Assembly (NCBI RefSeq): GCF_004000805.1
Contig: NZ_BILY01000004.1
Coordinates: 124,001 to 188,000 of the forward strand
Reading direction: 5' to 3'
From: Paenibacillus glycanilyticus NBRC 16618
GTDB taxonomy: Bacteria; Bacillota; Bacilli; Paenibacillales; Paenibacillaceae
DNA: 64,000 nt
Of the stretch, positions 28,169-36,202 are shown one piece after another (positions within the stretch are counted from its first letter, which is position 1; each line of letters opens with the position of its first letter). The translations under genes were made by a program, and so were the position numbers. Below the pieces are notes generated by a model. It did no database searches. It saw nothing but the letters and a program-made list of their open reading frames with translations, and was not told where the DNA came from.

Positions 28169-31100
28169 TTAAGCATGCAGAATTTTTTGCGCAATGATAA
28201 CAAGATCGGAAATATCGATAACGCCGTCATTATTGAGGTCCATCCGCTTAATGGAGCTCCAGTCCGCGGATTGCGAAGTTTTGCCGTAATTGACGGATAC
28301 TTGAGCAAGGTCAAGCACGCTGATTCTGTTGTCTCCGTTGACGTCGCCGACAACCTGCGTTATAACAAGCTGCTTGAACGCTTGAAGCGCCGTATGAAGC
28401 GCCGCTGCCGCGTCTTGTACCTGCTGCTCGGTTGGCGCTCCGGCGGCAACGGTTGCCGCTGCGTCAATGGCTGCTTGCAGGGTAGCTTTGGATCCGGCCG
28501 GATATTGGCCAACAGCCGTACCTTCAACCGCCGCATCATGGAAGGCTTGCGCTTCGGTGATGATATCCAGCAAGGCTTGCGTATTCACGTACAGAATTTG
28601 AACACTCAAGGCATCGCCCGCTTCAGCCGTAATCTCGGTTGCGGCATCGGAGAATTCCGCGCTGGCGATAGCAAACACCGCCGCCCTATTGCCCGATACC
28701 TGCTTGGCTTTCATATTCAGCTTGATCACGTCGCCGGCAGCCGTCACCGCATGATCCGGTCCTTCGCTGACGACAAGGACGCGCACGATGCCTGGTTCAT
28801 CCGTGTTTGTGCCAACAATGCTGACTCCCTCTACCAGCGATTCCGCGCTTAGGAATTCCACGGCGCTGGAATCGTAGCTGATCCGGATATCTTGTGCGAG
28901 CAGCGGAACGGATACGTGATTTAATCCAACCGTCAGGCTGAACGGAGCATTGGAATAGACCTGACTCGCACCCGTAATGGATGCCGTGAGGACACCCGCA
29001 TTATGAACGGCCAGAGTGTTGGTCACCGCAATTGCCGTATTATTCGCATCGGTTACCGTAATCGTAACGGTATACGGGCTGGCATTATTGCTTCCTTCCG
29101 CCGGCGTACCCGTAATTTTGCCCGCATCAGGATCGAAGGAAAGTCCCTCAGGCATCCCGGTTACGCTCCATGCGTAAGGTTTGGTTCCGCCAATTGCGCT
29201 TAGATTCAACTGTTGTTCATAAGGAGTTCCTACCTCCGCACCTGGAAGCACCGCATTCGCTGCCGGGGAGCTGATGGTCAACTCGTTCTCTGTAACCTGC
29301 AAAGTATCAATCCGGATATCCGGCGAATCAAACACCACATAAACCGTATGAAGACCGGCCGGTGCGTTATCAATCGCCTCTTCCACCTCCGCAAAGCCAA
29401 GCTCGCGTACCGTCTGATCCGCCGCGGTTGGCATTGTATACGTGGATACGGAGGTAACGGGAACTTCAATAGTTGCAAAAGGCTCATTCTCCGGCGAATC
29501 CGCGCGAAGCGTAATATGACCGCCACTGCCGTTGCTTGCAACGCTGGCAACCAGCTTTTGGGCGCCCGTAAAATCGGTCTTAGGCAGAGCTACCCAAGCT
29601 CCTTGCTTCTTCGAATTAACGGTGTAGTATTCGCCAGCGATCTTATCTTCGCTGAGGCTAGCCACCGTCCGGGCTTTGGAAGCTTCCGAATACGCCACAT
29701 TGCTGGACGCGAACGCATGGTCAAAAACGTTAAACTTATTTACCGCCGAGAGCGATGCAAGCTGGTCGCCTCCGATTGCGATATTGCCCGTAAAGCGGAT
29801 ATCGTCTGAAGAATGACCCACCATCAGGGAATACGAGCCATCCTCTACGATGTAATCGCCTTTGTTCACATCCCAGATCGCAAGATCCTTAGGATCGACG
29901 GTTAAGGTAACAACCTTGTGCTCGCCTGCCGTAAGGGATACTTTCTCATAGCCGATAAGCTTCTTCTGAGGAGCTTCGGCTCCGTAAGCAGAGCCGTTTT
30001 TCCGGGCATACAGCTGCACGACCTCGGAAGTTGCGATGCTGCCCTCGTTTGTAATCTCTACGGATACGTTAAACGGAGAAGTGCTGCTTGCGCTTGATGG
30101 AGCCGAAAAATCCTTGTACGTAAAGTCCGCATAGCCCAAGCCGTAGCCAAACGGGTAAGTAACAGGCGCCGAAGTATACATATACGTCAGCTTTGTTTCT
30201 ACCGGATCGGCATTCGACATATCCACGGTGTAACGCGGATCGATCTGGCTAAGCGTTGTTGCGCTGCCTTCCGGAATCGAGTATTTATCGATTGCAGGCA
30301 AAGCCGACATATCCGCGTACCAGGTAGAAGTCAATCTGCCGGTTGGCGCATAGTCGCCGTACAGCACATCGGTAAGCCCTTGCGCGTCGAATTCGCCGGA
30401 ATAAGGCTGTTCCACAATCGCCGATACGTTAGGATCATTCTGAATTTCTTCCATAATGACCGGCGAGCTGGCTAGCAGAACGACGATTGTTTTCTTGTTC
30501 TTGGCTGCGAAAGCCGCTGCTACGTTTTTCACCAGCTTGTAGTCGTTGGCACCTAAGTAAAGGTCTGCCCGGTCATTGCCTTCCGCCGCGCTGTTGCTTG
30601 GATGCGCGCCAATAAATACGAGAGCATAATCCTGGGTGTCTGCCAAAGCTGCCGCATCCGCGCCGGCTTCCTTGACCGTTGTTTTCTCAAACTTGGCATC
30701 CGTGCCGCGCGAGTTATAGTTCGCGAGATTGCCGATTGCCGCAGCTCCCGTGGCAATCTTTCCGTCCGCTGCCGTAGTGACATAACGGCCGCTGTATACG
30801 CCGGTCTGGAATGCCAAGCCGCCGGAAATGATCGAGACGGAATTGTCCGAATTGCCTTCGATGCGCAGCTTAGCCGGAATCGTGCTGTTATTGCTGACCG
30901 ACGTCAGGTTGGACCAATCCAAACCCGTCAGCAGCAGGTTTGCCGTTGCGGTATTGCCAACTGCCGCATTATTCGTTGTTGGCGCGGTAACCCACCGGCT
31001 GTTTTCCTTGGAGAGAAGGCTTGCCGCCTGCTGGCCCCAATCATAGACCTCGAACAGCTGAGCGTTAGTGAAGGTATTATCAGATGTCGAATAGTCCGCC

Positions 31101-32680
31101 CATAATTGCCCCCCTGCCGTCGTTCCGGCAGTCACGTATTTGCCGTTAACCTTCGACTTCAGCGCGATAACTTCGCCGCCCGTATTGAACTGCACCTTGG
31201 ATGCGCCAATCGTGTTAAGAATGGTGAACAACGGCGTTTTGCCGGCAGCCGGAAGGCTTGGCGTACTTGCCGAATATTGGGCTTTCATGCGCATATCCGC
31301 GTATGCTCCAACAACCGCTGCTTTTTTCGTTTTGTCGAGCGGCAGCGCGCCGTCCGTATTTTTCAGCAGTACAACCGTTTCCCTTGCGGCCTGCTGAGCT
31401 ACTTCCTGATGGGCCTCGGTGCTGAAGCTTGTAAGGTTGGATGATACATCCTTCGCCTGGCTGGCGAACGGATAATATTTAGGAATGCCGTTTACGTCCG
31501 TTTCGTTAAAAATCCCCACGCGGACCAGCTGATTAACAAGCGGTCTGCCCGCATCCCGCACATCCTGCAGCGTGATGCCGTATAAGCCGTCTTTTACCGC
31601 GTTAGCAAGCGTCACGACATCCGTTTTATCCGTGCCGGAAGCGCGGACGGATTCCGAATGACCAAGTACCATAAGCGCCAGCGCATGCTTGCGGTCGAGC
31701 GTATACTGCGTGTCGTAGCCATTGCCAAAGCTTGTGTTGTACAGATGCTGTTCCCCGTTAAAGTCCGGCGACGAGTACATGCCGTAGCGCGCAACATTAT
31801 CGCCCAGAATCATATAAGGAGAAATAATATTCGGAATGCCGTTTGTGCGTCCGAAGGAAGTCATAATACCCGATACGGAACCGGACTCCAGCCCTTTGAA
31901 CGCGGACGAGGTCTGGTATTCGTAAATCGCCCTTGCTCCCGCCGCGGTGCTGGAGGACTGCCGGAACCATTCCGCATTGTACATGGAGAAGTGCTTCGTC
32001 CCCACGATAGCCCGAATCCAGAAACCGTTGTCGCTTTCGTTCTGGTCCGTGCCGGACAGCCCCGCCGCCATATTGTCAATCATCGTTGCCGACAGATAAG
32101 GGTCTTCCCCGTATCCTTCCGGGAAACGTCCGTTCAGCGGGTTGATGCGCAAATCCGACAAGGCGGTAAAAGCGATCGGCTTGGATGCATTCGAACCGTT
32201 ATGAATATTGGCCGTGCCTTGCTTAACATTGTTCTGGCTTATTTTCTCGCTGCCCATCACTTGCCCGACCTGCGTCAGCAGCTCCTTGTTCCAGGATTGG
32301 CCAAGGCCTACGAGAGCGGGAAAATCGGTCGATACGCCGTATACGTTATCCGCCGCCGCGATGCCGCCCGGCACCGTCTTGCCTTTGACCGGATTATCGT
32401 CCATCACAAACGTGTAGTTATCGCGGATGCCCGTTGCATATAACGCGGCACCTTCAAGGCCGACGTAGTTAAAATAAGTATCCACAAAAGCGTCCAGGTG
32501 AGAAGGCACTCCGTCAAACAAAGGCATTCCGTCAAAGATGCCTCCCACCTGCGTATGAAAGGTTAATGCATCCGCCGATGCCTTGCTAGGAAGAATCTGC
32601 ACCACACTGCTGAACACCAGCGTGCCGGCTAACAACAATGAAGCCGTCTTTCTTCTTTTTATCCCCTTCGAACTGTCCAT
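28169..32680 (-). CDS. secreted modular GH3 protein with cohesin-like domain and C-terminal type I dockerin
   Basis: 1503 residues. A signal peptide (1-37) is followed by a divergent GH3 N-domain (GTKHFSMYNAE; YSSPDFNGE where SDW is usual). The GH3 C-domain (ETVVLLKNTDGALPL, ~430) is interrupted by a trefoil-like insert with YVTAGTTAGGQLW. A fibronectin III-like domain, a CBM6-like region (~1000-1145) and a putative Ig domain (~1150-1240) follow. A cohesin-like domain lies at ~1240-1365, a FIVAR-like helical segment at ~1370-1440 and a dockerin at 1445-1503. Both dockerin loops, DVNGDNRISVLD and DLNNDGVIDISD, have intact calcium positions 1, 3, 5, 9 and 12. It probably attaches to the cohesin-SLH protein made downstream. 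Confidence 0.93.
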   Translation of the reverse strand: MDSSKGIKRRKTASLLLAGTLVFSSVVQILPSKASADALTFHTQVGGIFDGMPLFDGVPSHLDAFVDTYFNYVGLEGAALYATGIRDNYTFVMDDNPVKGKTVPGGIAAADNVYGVSTDFPALVGLGQSWNKELLTQVGQVMGSEKISQNNVKQGTANIHNGSNASKPIAFTALSDLRINPLNGRFPEGYGEDPYLSATMIDNMAAGLSGTDQNESDNGFWIRAIVGTKHFSMYNAEWFRQSSSTAAGARAIYEYQTSSAFKGLESGSVSGIMTSFGRTNGIPNIISPYMILGDNVARYGMYSSPDFNGEQHLYNTSFGNGYDTQYTLDRKHALALMVLGHSESVRASGTDKTDVVTLANAVKDGLYGITLQDVRDAGRPLVNQLVRVGIFNETDVNGIPKYYPFASQAKDVSSNLTSFSTEAHQEVAQQAARETVVLLKNTDGALPLDKTKKAAVVGAYADMRMKAQYSASTPSLPAAGKTPLFTILNTIGASKVQFNTGGEVIALKSKVNGKYVTAGTTAGGQLWADYSTSDNTFTNAQLFEVYDWGQQAASLLSKENSRWVTAPTTNNAAVGNTATANLLLTGLDWSNLTSVSNNSTIPAKLRIEGNSDNSVSIISGGLAFQTGVYSGRYVTTAADGKIATGAAAIGNLANYNSRGTDAKFEKTTVKEAGADAAALADTQDYALVFIGAHPSNSAAEGNDRADLYLGANDYKLVKNVAAAFAAKNKKTIVVLLASSPVIMEEIQNDPNVSAIVEQPYSGEFDAQGLTDVLYGDYAPTGRLTSTWYADMSALPAIDKYSIPEGSATTLSQIDPRYTVDMSNADPVETKLTYMYTSAPVTYPFGYGLGYADFTYKDFSAPSSASSTSPFNVSVEITNEGSIATSEVVQLYARKNGSAYGAEAPQKKLIGYEKVSLTAGEHKVVTLTVDPKDLAIWDVNKGDYIVEDGSYSLMVGHSSDDIRFTGNIAIGGDQLASLSAVNKFNVFDHAFASSNVAYSEASKARTVASLSEDKIAGEYYTVNSKKQGAWVALPKTDFTGAQKLVASVASNGSGGHITLRADSPENEPFATIEVPVTSVSTYTMPTAADQTVRELGFAEVEEAIDNAPAGLHTVYVVFDSPDIRIDTLQVTENELTISSPAANAVLPGAEVGTPYEQQLNLSAIGGTKPYAWSVTGMPEGLSFDPDAGKITGTPAEGSNNASPYTVTITVTDANNTAIAVTNTLAVHNAGVLTASITGASQVYSNAPFSLTVGLNHVSVPLLAQDIRISYDSSAVEFLSAESLVEGVSIVGTNTDEPGIVRVLVVSEGPDHAVTAAGDVIKLNMKAKQVSGNRAAVFAIASAEFSDAATEITAEAGDALSVQILYVNTQALLDIITEAQAFHDAAVEGTAVGQYPAGSKATLQAAIDAAATVAAGAPTEQQVQDAAAALHTALQAFKQLVITQVVGDVNGDNRISVLDLAQVSVNYGKTSQSADWSSIKRMDLNNDGVIDISDLVIIAQKILHA

Positions 32681-32782
32681 GCTGACACCATCCTATTCAT
32701 CCCAATTAATTGATTGTGACTGACGGAGGCTGCTGGCGAAGCTTGAAACAGTTAGCCCTCCCCCTCTCGGCTGAACTTGTCG

Positions 32783-32824
32783 ACACTTAAAGTGTAAACG
32801 CTTACCAAACTGCGGTTAAGCGCC
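32783..32824 (-). promoter_or_regulatory. promoter region of the dockerin-GH3 operon with cre site and palindrome
   Basis: On the minus strand TGGTAAGCGTTTACA (32807-32793) matches the CcpA cre consensus WTGNAARCGNWWWCA at all but one fixed position. TTAACC and TACACT with a 17-bp gap overlap it as a possible promoter. ACACTT-A-AAGTGT (32783-32795) is a perfect inverted repeat just past the -10. Carbon catabolite repression of a secreted glycosidase is expected. Confidence 0.6.
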
Positions 32825-32871
32825 TCTTTTTTTGGGATAAGTTCCTATTTTTTTTGATAATGTCGTTAAAA

Positions 32872-32911
32872 TAAAAAAGCTGACATCGGTTAAAAAAAAC
32901 CGACATCAGCT
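32872..32911 (-). terminator. terminator of the MFS exporter gene
   Basis: On the minus strand AGCTGATGTCGGTT, a T6 loop and AACCGATGTCAGCT pair fully if two G-U wobbles are allowed, then TTTTTATTTT. Confidence 0.85.
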
Positions 32912-32928
32912 GATCAAGCCCTCCCCGA

Positions 32929-34134
32929 TTACGTCCGGGCCTCCTGCAAGGCGCGTTTTCTTTCGCTCAACGTCAAAACGAAGCATAGAAGCAGAACGAC
33001 GCAAGCAAGCGTATAAGGGTAATTAATATCCGCATCGAACAGGAATCCGGCGATAATTGGTCCGGCAATATTGCCAAGGCTCGTAAAGGCCGAGTTCAAA
33101 CCCGCCACGTAGCCCTGCTGGTCCTTCGCCACCATCGACATTTGCGTACTGATTGCCGGGCGCAATATATCGATTGCCAGGAAGATAATAAACGTCACGG
33201 CAAACACCAGCCAGAACTTATGAACAAAGAGCGTCAATGCGATAAACAAGCCGGCAAACAGAAGACAAACGGATATGACCCTCCGCTCGCCGAACGTCCT
33301 CAGAATCCAACTGAAGATCGTAACCTGAACGACCGCGCCGGCAATGGAGCCAAACGTAATAATAAAGGCGATATCCTTCGGCTCATAGCCGAATTTGTGA
33401 TCGACGAACAATCCGAATACCGTCTCGAAGTTGGCCAGCCCGAACGACATGACAAAAACGATAATCAAGGCCAGGAAATACGGCTCGCGATACGAATAAC
33501 GGAGCTGCGTGAGAAAGCCGCGTTGTTCCTTCCCTGCTGCTGCCGCAGTCTCAACCGCGTCTTCCTGCGCAGGCTTCGACTCCGGAAGAATAATCAGATT
33601 GATCACGGCTGCAAGGACACCCGCTGCGCCGGCAGCGTAAAACGGCGCCCGAATGCCGAACTCGGCAATGTAACCGCCAATGCCGGGACCGATAATAAAG
33701 CCGGTCGTAATGGCCGCGTTAATAAAGCCCATGCCCGAAGCCCGCTCTTCCTTCGTCGTAATATCGGCCGCGTAAGCCATAACGGCCGGCATAATCATAG
33801 CGGCGCTAATCCCGCCAAGCAGCCTGGATACGAATAATAGGACCGAGGATTCCGCGAATCCGAACATCGCCTCGGATACGGCGAACACAAGCATGCCGAT
33901 AACGATCATCCTCTTCCTGCCGAATTTGTCGGACAACCGCCCGGCAAGCGGCGAGAATAGAAGCTGCGTCAGCGAGAACGCCGCCACGAGCAAGCCGACA
34001 ATCCCTCCCGTAATGCCAAGCGTCTCCATAAATTTCGGCATAATCGGGATAACAAGCCCGATCCCCGTGAACACTAGCAACAAATTAAACATCAGGATAA
34101 GCAGCGCACCCCGATTTTTAAGCAATAAAGTCAT
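32929..34134 (-). CDS. MFS multidrug-type efflux transporter
   Basis: 401 residues, twelve membrane segments. Motif A GRLSDKFGRKRMI is in the loop after segment 2, and the segment-5 motif C-like GPGIGGYIAE marks a drug:H+ antiporter of the 12-TM group (NorA/Blt/YfiS-like). It exports an unknown hydrophobic compound. RBS GGGGGAA before ATG 34134. It follows a TetR gene by 72 bp, and the gap itself carries an operator-like palindrome, so it is probably controlled both from there and from the tetR promoter. Confidence 0.9.
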   Translation of the reverse strand: MTLLLKNRGALLILMFNLLLVFTGIGLVIPIMPKFMETLGITGGIVGLLVAAFSLTQLLFSPLAGRLSDKFGRKRMIVIGMLVFAVSEAMFGFAESSVLLFVSRLLGGISAAMIMPAVMAYAADITTKEERASGMGFINAAITTGFIIGPGIGGYIAEFGIRAPFYAAGAAGVLAAVINLIILPESKPAQEDAVETAAAAGKEQRGFLTQLRYSYREPYFLALIIVFVMSFGLANFETVFGLFVDHKFGYEPKDIAFIITFGSIAGAVVQVTIFSWILRTFGERRVISVCLLFAGLFIALTLFVHKFWLVFAVTFIIFLAIDILRPAISTQMSMVAKDQQGYVAGLNSAFTSLGNIAGPIIAGFLFDADINYPYTLACVVLLLCFVLTLSERKRALQEART

Positions 34135-34167
34135 TTTATGATTCCCCCGATTTCCTAGCTGTTCGAA

Positions 34168-34180
34168 TACTGAATATTCA
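34168..34180. promoter_or_regulatory. operator-like palindrome between tetR-type gene and exporter
   Basis: ATACTGAATATTCA contains the perfect 10-bp palindrome TGAATATTCA (34171-34180) and the same ATACTGAA half-site as the operator at 34841. Confidence 0.5.
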
Positions 34181-34206
34181 TTCTAGATTATTGCAGAAAA
34201 AAAGGC

Positions 34207-34806
34207 CTAGCGGGCCGGTGTGGCAATGCCGTGCAAAAACACGTCCATAGCCAGCCGGTAAGCCGCCAGAGCTTCCTCCCGTTCCATTCTTCGCGTGTGC
34301 TGATTCAGGCCGTACATCAGACTGTCCAATATAATCGCAAGGCCGGTCACATTCGAGGATTGGAATTCGCCGCTATCGATTCCCCGCTGCAGCAAATCCC
34401 GATTAAAGTCAATATAACCTTTAACCATCTCGTTAATGCGCTCCTCGACTTCCGGATTTTTCTCGGCGTTGTTAAAGAACTCGTCAACGGCTTTGGTAAG
34501 CGGATGATTCAGCTGGTCATGCGCCAGATGCTCGGCCATGCCGTACAGTTTTTCGATGGTGGTCTTGTACTGCGGCTCCTTCGCCAGCCAAGTTTCCTCC
34601 CACTCCGTATTCCAATCGTCAATAAGATGCAGGAACAGCCCTTCCTTGCTCTTGAAATGATAATAGATATTGCCGGCGCTGCAGCCTGTCGCTTTGACGA
34701 TATCTTCGATGGAGGTTGCTTTATAGCCCTTCTGCACGAACAAATTCCGCGCCGCATCCGCTATCTTTCTCTTTGTATGCTCGGTTTGCTGCTGCTTCTT
34801 GTTCAC
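34207..34806 (-). CDS. TetR family repressor
   Basis: 199 residues. The N-terminal DNA-binding domain (KRKIADAARNLFVQKGYKATSIEDIVKATGCSAGNIYYHFKSKEGL) occupies 12-60; the C-terminal helical ligand domain resembles the YfiR group, which pairs with the MFS exporter YfiS in Bacillus. The start is GTG 34806 after GAGGTGA. It probably represses itself through the perfect inverted repeat at 34841-34862 and the exporter through the site at 34168. Confidence 0.92.
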   Translation of the reverse strand: MNKKQQQTEHTKRKIADAARNLFVQKGYKATSIEDIVKATGCSAGNIYYHFKSKEGLFLHLIDDWNTEWEETWLAKEPQYKTTIEKLYGMAEHLAHDQLNHPLTKAVDEFFNNAEKNPEVEERINEMVKGYIDFNRDLLQRGIDSGEFQSSNVTGLAIILDSLMYGLNQHTRRMEREEALAAYRLAMDVFLHGIATPAR

Positions 34807-34840
34807 ACCCGACTCACCTCGCTTAAACTACCGATTTTCG

Positions 34841-34862
34841 ATACTGAACATTTATTCAGTAT
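34841..34862. promoter_or_regulatory. TetR-type operator, inverted repeat ATACTGAA-N6-TTCAGTAT
   Basis: ATACTGAA (34841-34848) and TTCAGTAT (34855-34862) are exact reverse complements with a 6-bp spacer, 34 bp upstream of the tetR-type start codon. Length and symmetry suit a TetR dimer. Confidence 0.7.
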
Positions 34863-34897
34863 TGTAATGGATAAAGAATATAAAGGCAACTCCAACA

Positions 34898-34934
34898 TAA
34901 AAAAGCTTGGCACGGACGGCTCCATGCCAAGCTT
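34898..34934 (-). terminator. terminator of the GH43 gene
   Basis: AAGCTTGGCA (34903-34912) and TGCCAAGCTT (34925-34934) pair; the minus-strand T-run corresponds to the A-run at 34898-34904. Confidence 0.85.
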
Positions 34935-34939
34935 CCCTC

Positions 34940-35884
34940 TTATTGTCCGGGCGTGCCCCAGACTGCCGCCAAGGCCTCGTATTCGGCTCCGGTCAGATTC
35001 AGGAACGATCCATGCCTCTTCTTCGCAGCCCCCAGGTTATACTCTTCCGCATTCAGAATACGGAACTGTCCGCTGGACAAGTCTTCCGTAACAAGCGGCA
35101 GATACCCCTTGCCGGCGGCATACTGATCAACCATCAGGCACCATTCGTTCCGGTCGTTGAACTTGAATACTTCCGGCCCTTCCACTCCGAACAGTCCTTC
35201 CAATACAGGCGAATGCAGCTCCCTGAACGAAGAAGCGGATAAGGAATCGCTGCTCTCGACCGTTATGCATTTGGTTGTCTCGTCCTTCGAATAACGGTAA
35301 TACGCGCTGCCTTCCCGGATAATCGTCGTATCGATTACGTGATTGCCGCGTTCGATATATTTTTCCGGCTTCGTGAAGGAAATAAAGTCTTTCGTCCGGG
35401 AGCTGTAAATAATCTGCTTAGGCTCCTGATTTCCTTCCTTGGTCATCGAAGCCCAGAAAATCAGATGCTCTCCCGCTTCCTCGTCAAAGATCGACTCCGG
35501 CGCCCAGACGCAGCCCGCATCCGGAAGATCCATCTCCACGCTTCTCTCCTTCGACCAGTTCACCAGGTCCGGAGACTCCCAGACGATAATCGAGCGGCTG
35601 CCGCGATGCTGCGCCGTATCCCAGCCTTTGTCATTCGCAATGCGTAGATCCGTCGCAATAATATAAAACTTGTTATCAAGCGGAGAGCGGATAATAAACG
35701 GGTCCCGCACACCCTTCTCGCCGATGCCGGATTGCAGTACCGGCTGGCTGTCATTCAGATCATTCCAATGGAGCCCGTCCCGGCTGACCGAAAAATAAAC
35801 CTGCTCGCCATTCTCATGCTCGCCGGTAAAATGCACAAACAGATAAGCCTCGTAAGGCTGATTTTTCCCTTGTTCTACTGACAT
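34940..35884 (-). CDS. GH43-like five-bladed beta-propeller glycosidase
   Basis: 314 residues, no signal peptide. GH43 features are YLFVHF at the N-terminus, GVRD61PFII (candidate catalytic base), CVWAPESIFDE (blade 3) and FGVEGPEVFKF (candidate acid glutamate). The family splits arabinofuranosyl or xylosyl links; this short form is a single propeller without the usual C-terminal beta-sandwich. RBS GAGGGGG before ATG 35884. It is monocistronic, flanked by unrelated genes. Substrate is not predictable. Confidence 0.82.
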   Translation of the reverse strand: MSVEQGKNQPYEAYLFVHFTGEHENGEQVYFSVSRDGLHWNDLNDSQPVLQSGIGEKGVRDPFIIRSPLDNKFYIIATDLRIANDKGWDTAQHRGSRSIIVWESPDLVNWSKERSVEMDLPDAGCVWAPESIFDEEAGEHLIFWASMTKEGNQEPKQIIYSSRTKDFISFTKPEKYIERGNHVIDTTIIREGSAYYRYSKDETTKCITVESSDSLSASSFRELHSPVLEGLFGVEGPEVFKFNDRNEWCLMVDQYAAGKGYLPLVTEDLSSGQFRILNAEEYNLGAAKKRHGSFLNLTGAEYEALAAVWGTPGQ

Positions 35885-36202
35885 GAGCTAGTCCCCCTCG
35901 AAGAATTGCTGCGTATCATGCTCTTGCTTCAATTATCCGGTACTAGAGGCGGCTTGATAAGCCCTTATCATGCTATGAACTGACCTATTGTGCTTTATTT
36001 CGGACTGCCATAACGATCAGGAATTATCCCTCTTGCAGACTGCCAATTAACTTTTTAAATGGAAAAATACAATCCACTTAAATTATCAAACTTAGATAAG
36101 ACAAAAACTTTATATTGTTAATCCCATATTCTTCTGCTATACTCAGTCTCACTAACATGTTAGGAAAACTTACACAAAAGAAAACAAAAGGGAGACATGA
36201 GT
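35885..36202. promoter_or_regulatory. divergent intergenic region, with promoter of the acetamidase-like gene
   Basis: 318 AT-rich bases between GH43 and the acetamidase-like gene. TTGTTA (36115-36120) and TATACT (36138-36143), 17 bp apart, make a good sigma-A promoter reading right. Nothing coding is apparent, and no clear promoter is seen for GH43. Confidence 0.65.
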
